A stretch of 64,000 nucleotides of DNA. Origin: Flavobacterium poyangense. GTDB taxonomy: Bacteria; Bacteroidota; Bacteroidia; Flavobacteriales; Flavobacteriaceae. The stretch covers positions 124,001 through 188,000 of the forward strand of contig NZ_JAALLN010000005.1 of the NCBI RefSeq assembly GCF_011751075.1, read 5' to 3'. The position numbers and the translations under genes are program-made. The notes below the pieces were generated by a model. The model searched no databases and was not told where the DNA came from. It worked only from the letters and a program-made list of their open reading frames with translations. Positions 46,136 through 54,194 of this stretch are shown one piece after another. Position 1 is the first letter of the stretch. Every line of letters begins with the position of its first letter.

Positions 46136-49087
46136 CTATTTTAGAGCATTATACAATATACTAACAGGATGTTGCGCTTTTCGGTTGGTACCGTCCGCGA
46201 TTTGATGCCTGCAACTGGTTCCTGATGCCGAAATTAAAGTAGCTTCCTTTTCGGAGCGAATAGAGGGAAATAAAACAAGTTCTCCAATTTTCATTGAGAT
46301 AGCATAATGCTCTTTTTCATAACCAAAAGAGCCCGCCATACCACAACAACCACTCGGAATATTGAGTACCGTATAGTTTTTGGGAAGCATTAGAATTTTT
46401 TTCAAGGGCACTAAGGATGACAAGGCTTTTTGAAAGCAATGACCATGCATACGTACTCGTTCTTCTTTGTTTGTGAAACTATCAGAGGATATATGTTCTT
46501 TGTCTAATTCCTGAGCCAAAAACTCTTCAATAAGCAAGGTTCTGCCTGCAAATGCTTTGGCTTTTTCTTTGAGTGCTCCACGACATAAATCCGGATATTC
46601 ATCGCGGAAGGATAATATAGCAGATGGTTCTATTCCGATTAGAATCGCATCATTAGGAATTGCTTCTGCAAAAGCCATTGTGTTTTTTTCCGCAATTGCA
46701 CGAGCTTCTTTTAGCATTCCTTTTGATAAATAGGTTCTGCCGCTCATGCCGATTTCAGGAATCACAACTTCATATCCTAAACGGTTGAGTAATTGAACTG
46801 CTGTTTGCCCAATTTCGACATCATAATAGTTTAGAAATTCATCATTGTATAAATAGACTTTACCGTGAATAAAGTTTCCTTTTTGAAGGTATGTTTTAAT
46901 CCATTTTGCGAAAGTGATTCGATGCATTTGCGGAAGCTTTCTTTCAACAGCAAATCCGGTTGAACTTTTGACAATCTTTCCCAGAAAACCTTTAGTCGAT
47001 AAATTATAAACCCACGGAATAGAAGCAAAAAGAGCATTTATTTTTGGAGTGTTTCCAATCAGCTTTGAACGGAATTTGACCCCATTTGCATCATAGTTTT
47101 GCTGTAAGGTTTCCGCTTTTAGCTTGGCCATATCAACATTAGAAGGGCATTCAGATTTACAGCCTTTGCAGCTTAAACACAAATCGAGTACTTCAAGAAG
47201 CTCCTCCGCATCAAATTTGTTTTCTTTTGTTGAATTAGTGATCGTTTCTCTCAGTATGTTGGCTCTGGCACGGGTGGTGTGTTTTTCGTCTCGGGTAGCC
47301 ATATAACTCGGACACATAGTACCACCGGTTTTCTCGGTTTTTCTACAATCTCCGGAACCATTACACATTTCGGCTGCTCTTAGGATTCCGTTATGCTCTG
47401 AGAAATCAAAGTACGTTTCCGGCATCGGAGTATCCTGCCCCGGAGTATACCTTAAATTAGTGTCCATTGGAGGCGTGTTCACAATTTTGCCCGGATTAAA
47501 AACATTCCACGGATCCCAGGTATTTTTGAGCTGTACAAACAGTTGGTAGATTTCTTCTCCAAGCATTAGGGGAATAAATTCACCACGCAGTCTTCCGTCA
47601 CCATGTTCGCCGCTAAGTGATCCTTTATATTTTTTAACTAAATGCGCAATATCTGTGGCTATGGTTCTAAAAAGAGCCGTGCCTTCTTTTGTTTTTAAAT
47701 TGAGAATAGGGCGAAGGTGTAATTCTCCTGTTGCCGCGTGTGCATAATGTACACAGCTTAAATTGCGTTGCTTGAGTATGGCATTGAATTCTTCTATAAA
47801 TTCCGGCAAATCATTTACATCTACCGCCGTATCTTCAATAACCGCAACTGCTTTGGCATCTCCCGGAATATTTGACAGTAAGCCAAGTCCGGCTTTTCGT
47901 AAGTTCCATACTTTGTTGGTTTCTTCACCATAAACAATCGGAAAATGGTAGCCGAGGTTTTTAGAACGCATTAAAGCTTCCATTTCTTGTGCTATACGAT
48001 CTATTTCTTCTTGTGTATCTCTTAAAAATTCAACTACCAGTATGGCCTGAGGATCTCCTTTTACAAAAAAGCGATTTTTACTTTGTTCTAAATTTTCCTT
48101 TGTGCATTCTAAGATGTAGTGGTCAATAAGTTCAACACTATCGGGATTAAATTTTAGCGCTTCCAGATTGGCTTTTAGAGAGTCATTAAGACTATCGAAA
48201 TGGATACAAACCAAGGCTGCAAAAGGCTTTAAAGCAGGAACCAGGTTTAGTTTTATTGCGGTAGCAAAAAATAAAGTTCCTTCTGATCCGGCAATTAATT
48301 TGCAGAAATTAAATTTCTCATCAGAAGTTGTAAACGGCAAACTATCAGCTAATAAATCCAATGCATAACCCGTATTTCTCCTTGGAATTGATTTTTTAGG
48401 AAATTTTTTATCGAATAAATTGCGATTAGCTTCAGAAGATAATAATTCTTTAATCTGAAGATAAATAGATTGTTCCAGCGAACTTACAGTATCAATTCCG
48501 TTGCATTTATTTTCAAATTCTGTGTTGGTTAGTTCTTTGAATGTTACTTCGTTTCCATCAGCCAAAAAGCCTTTTATTTCTAAAAGATGTTCTCTTGTAG
48601 AACCGTATACAACCGATCTGGCACCACAAGCATTGTTTCCTACCATACCGCCAATCATGCAGCGGTTGCTGGTAGAAGTCTCAGGACCAAAAAAAAGTTT
48701 ATACGGTTTTAGGTGAAGGTTAAGTTCATCGCGAATTACTCCCGGTTCTACCCATGCTGTTTTATTGATTTCATCTACAGCAATAATTTTGGTGAATTCC
48801 TGTGAGATGTCTACAACAATTCCGTTACCCACCACCTGACCTGCGAGTGAAGTCCCGGCCGCACGCGGAATCACACTGTTGTTGTTTTCACGGGCGAAAG
48901 CAATGATTTTCTGAATGTCTTCTTTTGTTTTAGGAATGGCAACAGCCAACGGCATTTCTTTATAAGCACTTGCATCTGTAGCATACAACAAACGCATAGT
49001 ATGATCGTAGAATAGTTTACCTTCTAATTGTTTTTCTAAACTTTCAAGATTGATGGGGCTCTTTGAAAGGGCAATAGTATTTTTCAT
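46136..49087 (-). CDS. ydiJ: FAD and Fe-S dehydrogenase, YdiJ-like, probable D-2-hydroxyglutarate dehydrogenase
   Basis: 983 residues. The FAD-binding domain (about 45-270) has PRAAGTSLAGQ, GPETSTSNRCMIGGMVGNN and GSEGTLFFA. The FAD-linked oxidase C-terminal domain (about 280-545) ends with GEHGDGRLRGEF and NVFNPGKI. Iron-sulfur motifs follow at about 573-590 (CNGSGDCRK..GGTMCPSY) and 635-650 (CLSCKGCKSECP), then a CCG domain with GHCFQKALSS and SGCCGMAGSFGYE near 914. The domain set equals that of E. coli/Pseudomonas YdiJ, which oxidises D-2-hydroxyglutarate to 2-oxoglutarate and passes electrons to the quinone pool. D-lactate or glycolate cannot be excluded from sequence. The HglS-type gene in the same locus makes D-2-hydroxyglutarate, which supports the call. 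Confidence 0.82.
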   Translation of the reverse strand: MKNTIALSKSPINLESLEKQLEGKLFYDHTMRLLYATDASAYKEMPLAVAIPKTKEDIQKIIAFARENNNSVIPRAAGTSLAGQVVGNGIVVDISQEFTKIIAVDEINKTAWVEPGVIRDELNLHLKPYKLFFGPETSTSNRCMIGGMVGNNACGARSVVYGSTREHLLEIKGFLADGNEVTFKELTNTEFENKCNGIDTVSSLEQSIYLQIKELLSSEANRNLFDKKFPKKSIPRRNTGYALDLLADSLPFTTSDEKFNFCKLIAGSEGTLFFATAIKLNLVPALKPFAALVCIHFDSLNDSLKANLEALKFNPDSVELIDHYILECTKENLEQSKNRFFVKGDPQAILVVEFLRDTQEEIDRIAQEMEALMRSKNLGYHFPIVYGEETNKVWNLRKAGLGLLSNIPGDAKAVAVIEDTAVDVNDLPEFIEEFNAILKQRNLSCVHYAHAATGELHLRPILNLKTKEGTALFRTIATDIAHLVKKYKGSLSGEHGDGRLRGEFIPLMLGEEIYQLFVQLKNTWDPWNVFNPGKIVNTPPMDTNLRYTPGQDTPMPETYFDFSEHNGILRAAEMCNGSGDCRKTEKTGGTMCPSYMATRDEKHTTRARANILRETITNSTKENKFDAEELLEVLDLCLSCKGCKSECPSNVDMAKLKAETLQQNYDANGVKFRSKLIGNTPKINALFASIPWVYNLSTKGFLGKIVKSSTGFAVERKLPQMHRITFAKWIKTYLQKGNFIHGKVYLYNDEFLNYYDVEIGQTAVQLLNRLGYEVVIPEIGMSGRTYLSKGMLKEARAIAEKNTMAFAEAIPNDAILIGIEPSAILSFRDEYPDLCRGALKEKAKAFAGRTLLIEEFLAQELDKEHISSDSFTNKEERVRMHGHCFQKALSSLVPLKKILMLPKNYTVLNIPSGCCGMAGSFGYEKEHYAISMKIGELVLFPSIRSEKEATLISASGTSCRHQIADGTNRKAQHPVSILYNALK

Positions 49088-49145
49088 TTATAACAAAATC
49101 AATTTTTATCAGGTATACTGTAGCTATATTTCTAGAAAAAGAGTT

Positions 49146-51446
49146 CTATAATTCGCTTAATGCCTGATCTAATAAAGCTACCATTTCATCTGCATTTTGT
49201 TTGTTAAAAGGCATCGGTGGTTTTATTTTTAAAACATTATGTAAAGGGCCATCTGTACTTAACAAATATCCTTTTTCTTTCATTTTTTCAACTATACTGT
49301 CAATTTCAGCAAGTGCAGGTTCCATTGTAGTTCTGTCTTTTACCATTTCTGCACCAATAAACAAACCATGACCTCGAACATCGCTGATAATCGGATATTT
49401 AGCCATTAGTTCTCTCAGGCCATTCATTAGATGATTTCCGACCTCCAGAGCATGTTGTTGCATTTCTTCTTCCTGAATAACATCTAAAACTGCCAAACCT
49501 GCTGTCATAGATACAGGATTACCGCCAAAGGTGTTAAAGTATTCCAGACCATTGTTAAAGGCATCAGCAATTTCGTTGGTAACAATTACGGCTGCCAGAG
49601 GATGACCGTTTCCTATTGGTTTTCCCAAGACAACAATATCGGGAACTACATCCTGTAGTTCAAAACCCCAAAAATGGTCACCAATTCGTCCAAAACCAAC
49701 CTGAACCTCATCAGCAATACAAACGCCTCCCGCTGCTCTGACAGATTGATAAACTGTTTTTAAATAGTTTTCAGGAAGCGGAATCTGCCCCCCAACACCT
49801 AAAAGAGTTTCGCAAATAAAAACAGCCGGAGCTTTCCCTTGGGTTTTTAAATCTTCAATAATGCGTTGTACATCGGCTGCATATTTCTCACCTGCATTTG
49901 CATCTCCGTATTGATATGGACCACGGTATAAATCGGGATTAATAGCTTTATGGATCCATGGCATTTGGCCAGAACCGCCTTTACTGTCAAATTTGTAAGG
50001 GCTCATTTCCATAGCAACAGTAGAAGTTCCGTGATAGGCATGATCTAAAACAATCAGGTCTTTCTGTTTGGTGTAATGACGACTCATACGAATCGCAAGG
50101 TCATTGGCTTCACTGCCGGAATTCACAAAATAACAAACACTTAGAGCAGGAGGTAAGGTTGCTGTAAGCTTTGCTGCATATTCTATAATAGTATCATTTA
50201 AATAGCGGGTATTGGTATTTAAAGTAGCAATTTGTTTTTGCATTCTTCGAACAACTACTGGGTGACAGTGTCCTACGTGTGAAGGGTTATTTACACAATC
50301 AACAAAAGTTCTTCCCTGATCATCATAAAGGTATTGCAAGGCTCCTTTTACAATTTTTAGTTTGTCTTTGTAGCCAATACTCAAATTGCGACCAATATTT
50401 TCCTGACGTGCCTTTAAGAGATCGCTATAATCATTTTCTTTAATACTACCTTCAAAACCACAAGCTTTTCTAAAAGTGTCCTGTGCTTTGATCGGGTTAA
50501 TTTTGATGAGCTGATACAGTAAATCCCAAGCCGGTCTTTCGGTAATAAAATGATGTTCATTGTTACTGTCCAAAGAGGCATTATAGGCAGATTGTGTAAC
50601 GCTGATGCAAAGTCTTCCGGCTATTAAATAATACAATAAATCGGTTTCTGTTTCCGTAAGGGCGTATGCTTTATGATAGCCTTCCACAATTAAAGCAGCG
50701 CATGCCAATGGATCTTTTTGATCCAGCATAGCATAAGTACAGGCGATCGCAAGATTGTTGATCAGAGCGGTAAAAACCATATCTCCAAAATCAATTAGCC
50801 CGCTTATCTGATCGTTCTGTACAAGTACATTGTAATCATTGGCATCATTGTGAATGTAGGCATGACGTAACTGATGTATTTTAGGAGCAACTTCGGTATC
50901 AAACTGTAGCAAGAAATAAGAAGCGATACGTCTTTTTTCGTGATTTAAAATGTATTTTAGACTATCATTTGCTTCACTGGCACGACTGATATCCCAGATA
51001 TAACTGCGATGCATTGCCGGGTGTGAAAAATCCTGAAGCGCTTTATCCATGCTCCCTAAGAAGGAACCTAAATTAGAAAATAACTGATTTGATTTGTTCT
51101 CCTTTTCAACCCAAAAAGTGCCTTCCAGAAAATTTAAAATTCTCAGGTAATAGATTTTAGAATCTTTTTCAATTCTGGTCAGTTCTTCTCCATCTTTATT
51201 GAGGGAAAAATGTTGAAACAGAGGCGCTATATTACTTTTAGACAAATGTCTGATAATTTTGACCTGAGCTTCCAAAAAGGGAAAGGAATGACTTTCGTTG
51301 GATATTTTTAGAATGTATTTTTCATTTTGATCATTAGACAGTAGAAAATTTAATTCATCATATCCATTTAATGATTTTACACTAACGTTTAATCCGTAAT
51401 GTTCCTTTACTAAGGTTTGAATAGCTGCTTCTGAAAAAGTCATCAT
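49146..51446 (-). CDS. Kinase-phospho-lyase fusion: hydroxylysine-kinase-like APH domain plus PLP phospho-lyase
   Basis: 766 residues from the ATG at 51446; the codon at 51443 is also ATG, and the frame runs 18 codons further upstream without domain features. Residues about 10-330 are an aminoglycoside-phosphotransferase-fold kinase with IHNDANDYNVLV (Asp201, Asn206) and LIDFGDM (Asp219), resembling hydroxylysine kinase (HYKK). Residues about 350-766 are a class III PLP enzyme with NSGSEANDLAIR, VLDHAYHG, IADEVQVGFGR (Asp579), LGKPIGNGHP (Lys609 for PLP), EYFNTFGGNPVS and YLLSTDGP. These match ethanolamine-phosphate and 5-phosphohydroxylysine phospho-lyases (ETNPPL/PHYKPL) rather than ordinary transaminases. 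The fusion would phosphorylate an amino alcohol and then eliminate phosphate and ammonia. Hydroxylysine is favoured by the neighbours; ethanolamine is the main alternative. Confidence 0.85.
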   Translation of the reverse strand: MMTFSEAAIQTLVKEHYGLNVSVKSLNGYDELNFLLSNDQNEKYILKISNESHSFPFLEAQVKIIRHLSKSNIAPLFQHFSLNKDGEELTRIEKDSKIYYLRILNFLEGTFWVEKENKSNQLFSNLGSFLGSMDKALQDFSHPAMHRSYIWDISRASEANDSLKYILNHEKRRIASYFLLQFDTEVAPKIHQLRHAYIHNDANDYNVLVQNDQISGLIDFGDMVFTALINNLAIACTYAMLDQKDPLACAALIVEGYHKAYALTETETDLLYYLIAGRLCISVTQSAYNASLDSNNEHHFITERPAWDLLYQLIKINPIKAQDTFRKACGFEGSIKENDYSDLLKARQENIGRNLSIGYKDKLKIVKGALQYLYDDQGRTFVDCVNNPSHVGHCHPVVVRRMQKQIATLNTNTRYLNDTIIEYAAKLTATLPPALSVCYFVNSGSEANDLAIRMSRHYTKQKDLIVLDHAYHGTSTVAMEMSPYKFDSKGGSGQMPWIHKAINPDLYRGPYQYGDANAGEKYAADVQRIIEDLKTQGKAPAVFICETLLGVGGQIPLPENYLKTVYQSVRAAGGVCIADEVQVGFGRIGDHFWGFELQDVVPDIVVLGKPIGNGHPLAAVIVTNEIADAFNNGLEYFNTFGGNPVSMTAGLAVLDVIQEEEMQQHALEVGNHLMNGLRELMAKYPIISDVRGHGLFIGAEMVKDRTTMEPALAEIDSIVEKMKEKGYLLSTDGPLHNVLKIKPPMPFNKQNADEMVALLDQALSEL

Positions 51447-51579
51447 TTTAGTATTTATTTTAACGCATTGGGTGTATGTGTAAAATATAATTTTTATCAT
51501 TTACACCCAACAAGTTTATTTTTATATTTCTTTTTATTGGTCCCGCAAGTAATAATAAGCACACACTTTAGTTTTTTTT

Positions 51580-51636
51580 GCCACAGATTAAAGGATTAAA
51601 AAGATTTAATCTGTGGGAATCTGTGCAATCAGTGGC
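51580..51636. repeat. GCCACAGATTA...GTGGC hairpin between catabolic genes
   Basis: GCCACAGATTA at 51580-51590 pairs with TAATCTGTGG at 51607-51616, and GCCAC also pairs with GTGGC at 51632-51636. T runs flank both sides. It belongs to the GCCACA intergenic family and fills most of the 240-base gap between the beta-galactosidase and the kinase-lyase genes, where it could reduce read-through. Confidence 0.55.
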
Positions 51637-51686
51637 ATTTTTTTTAACTGTGTTGACTCTAACTTGTTAGTTCAGACTAAACGGGT

Positions 51687-53822
51687 TTATTTCCAAATTA
51701 CCGCTTGTGCCGGTTGTAACGGGTTTTGACCAACGAGTATTTTACTACCTTGCGGAATAGGTAAAGTAACAGCTTCGTTGGTATAATTTACACCTACATA
51801 AAAACCGTCTCTCCATTCAATAAAAACACCTTTTGGCAAATTCTCGATCGCGATATTGGCACGGGAATATACGTTGCGGACAATTTCTCTTTCTAAGTTT
51901 CCATCATTGCTTTCAACACCAATGTAGGTTATGGTTCCTTTACCCAGTTTTCTTGTTACGACCGCTGCTTTTCCTTTATAAAATTGATCATCATAGGTTG
52001 CTAAAACTTCTGTCCCTTGTTTTGGTGTAAGCACATCAGCCCAGGTATTCCATTGAAAAGTGGTGTTTCCTGCTTTTATTGCTCCATTTACGTCCGTAAC
52101 CAGCATATCAAAGAAATCCACGTCAGCACCTATTAACGGTACGATAGGGGCATTCCAGTTGGCTTCAAAAAAATGTCCGTTTCTGTCTTTTTGCCCTGTA
52201 CGACAAGATAAGATTAGGTGGCCCCCGTTTTCAACATATTTTTGCCATTTAGCAACTAACTTTTGGTCTACTAGCTGATAAGCCGGTGCAACAATCACCG
52301 GATAGTTGTCAAAATTGTCCTCTTCGGTAATAAAATCCATCGGAGCTCCGGTTGATTTTATAGCGGCTGTGTATGTATTTCTATGTTTCCAGGTATTCCA
52401 GTATTTGGTTTGTTTTTGGTTTTCTAAATCCCAAAGATTGTCATGGCTCCATAAAAAACCTGTTTTTCTTTTTGCCAGATTTTGAGGTTGTACCGCTTTA
52501 GGATCGTATTCCTTGCGCAAGAGTTTCATATCCTGTATCGACTCAACAAATTCTTTTCCTCCTTGAGTAAGTGTGACACCATCTGTTCCCACTATACCAT
52601 CGTGATACATTTCACTGCTTCCCAGCGGATGTCTGTATCGGTACGTACAAGTAAAGGAGCAGTTACCACCAAATGCCTGAGAAAGCCACATGTGCACCGT
52701 TCCCGGCAATAATTGCGGATTGATACCGGCCCAGTTTACTTGTCCCGGTTGCAGCTCCATAACCCCTGTAACACCATTTATAGAACGATAATAATCGTTT
52801 GCTTCATAAATTTTACTAGGATTACCCATTCTGAAATTTTGACCACCGAGCTGATTTTGCCCGCTTACAGGATACATGGTGTAGGTAACGAAGTCCATTT
52901 TGTTGGCACTGCGAGGATCAGCATCATAAATTACATTGGTAAAGTTTGTGGTGATCCATTGTTTCGGATCAACATATTTGCGCAATATTTCAGCTTGTCT
53001 GTTTAGATAATTGGCTTGTGCATCTGAAGTAAATCGTTTGAAGTCTAAAACCGCATGCGGACTTAGTTTGTCTTCAAAATAAATTTCGGCATTCGGTAAA
53101 ACGATTTGTTCGAAGTTCGAATAGCGTGTACTCCAAAAACTACCAACCCATTCTGTATTTAATTTTTCGATCGTACCATATTTTGCTTTTAACCAAATTT
53201 GAAAAGCTTTGCGGGCGGAAGGACTAAAATCGGCTGTAGCCAAAGGCTCATTATCGATTTGCCAACCCATGATATTTTTGTTTTTACCATAACGTTTTCC
53301 CAATTCAGCTACAATCTGATCGGTAAATTCGCGGTATTTTTCGTTGGTTACAGATACATTGGCTCTATTACCGTGTTCTCTGCGACGACCATTTGCATCG
53401 GTCAGATAGATCTCAGGATATTTGTCACCCATCCATGCCGGTGGGGTTGGGGTTGGGGTGCAAAGGATCACTTTTAAACCTTGTTTTTCGGCTATTGCCA
53501 AAGCATCGTCAAGCCATTTAAAATCATATTTACCTTCTTCAGGTTCCATATAAGTCCAGGCAAATTCGGCAAAATGGGTAAATTCAAAACCTAATTTTTT
53601 AATGTTTTTTAAATCGCGTTCCCATTGTTCCCTTGGCCATTGTTCGGGATAATAATAAACTCCGATCTGCATTAAATCAGATTTGGTAAAAAAGCGTTTT
53701 GGGTCTGCTTTTTCTGTCACCGGAGTTTTCTTTTCCTGCGCGAATAAGGAAGTTGAGCAACCTCCCGATAGCAGTACTATTGATGCTATAAACGTAGTTA
53801 ATTTCGAACTGTAATGATTCAT
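51687..53822 (-). CDS. GH42-type beta-galactosidase, lipoprotein
   Basis: 711 residues. The N-terminus is a lipoprotein signal (FIASIVLLSGGC, lipid Cys22). The TIM barrel starts at MQIGVYYYPEQWPREQWERD, the GH42 opening, with predicted acid/base Glu192 in GWQIDNEPL and nucleophile Glu356 in GVMELQPGQVNWAG. A trimerisation-like domain follows (VENGGHLILSCRTGQKDRNG) and a small beta domain ends the chain. The family removes terminal beta-linked galactose. Lipid anchoring suggests action in the periplasm or at the outer membrane. It lies between the GH63 gene and the kinase-lyase gene. Confidence 0.87.
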   Translation of the reverse strand: MNHYSSKLTTFIASIVLLSGGCSTSLFAQEKKTPVTEKADPKRFFTKSDLMQIGVYYYPEQWPREQWERDLKNIKKLGFEFTHFAEFAWTYMEPEEGKYDFKWLDDALAIAEKQGLKVILCTPTPTPPAWMGDKYPEIYLTDANGRRREHGNRANVSVTNEKYREFTDQIVAELGKRYGKNKNIMGWQIDNEPLATADFSPSARKAFQIWLKAKYGTIEKLNTEWVGSFWSTRYSNFEQIVLPNAEIYFEDKLSPHAVLDFKRFTSDAQANYLNRQAEILRKYVDPKQWITTNFTNVIYDADPRSANKMDFVTYTMYPVSGQNQLGGQNFRMGNPSKIYEANDYYRSINGVTGVMELQPGQVNWAGINPQLLPGTVHMWLSQAFGGNCSFTCTYRYRHPLGSSEMYHDGIVGTDGVTLTQGGKEFVESIQDMKLLRKEYDPKAVQPQNLAKRKTGFLWSHDNLWDLENQKQTKYWNTWKHRNTYTAAIKSTGAPMDFITEEDNFDNYPVIVAPAYQLVDQKLVAKWQKYVENGGHLILSCRTGQKDRNGHFFEANWNAPIVPLIGADVDFFDMLVTDVNGAIKAGNTTFQWNTWADVLTPKQGTEVLATYDDQFYKGKAAVVTRKLGKGTITYIGVESNDGNLEREIVRNVYSRANIAIENLPKGVFIEWRDGFYVGVNYTNEAVTLPIPQGSKILVGQNPLQPAQAVIWK

Positions 53823-53864
53823 TTCTTAATTGGTTTTATCAATTTTATATTGTTGTCGTGTTTT

Positions 53865-54172
53865 GGACGCGGATGATACTGATTCGCTATCGCGAAGACG
53901 CGGATGGACGCGGATTTTATTATTATTTTTTACTTCAATTTTTTATTGTGACTGAATTTCAGACTAAGATAGAAACAGATTAAGCTTAAAAAGTGTTTTT
54001 ATCTGAGATACATTCTATAAAATCATACAAGTACTTTTGAATAGCTAGTATTGCTTAGTTTCAATTTTTATTTGTAAAAAATTTTAACCGCACCAATAAA
54101 AACATCCAGTATAAAAAAAAATCCGTTTTTTTTCCGCGTCTTCGCAATAGCGAATCCGCGCAATCCGCGTCC
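53865..54172. repeat. 308-bp element with 40-bp inverted ends (GGACGCGGAT family)
   Basis: The left end 53865-53904 (GGACGCGGAT, then GATTCGCTAT.GCGAAGACGCGGA) is inverted with a handful of mismatches at 54133-54172. The middle is AT-rich and non-coding. It fills the 372-base gap between the GH63 and GH42 genes and has higher GC ends than its surroundings. Confidence 0.65.
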
Positions 54173-54194
54173 CATTCCGCATGTTCTTTATACC

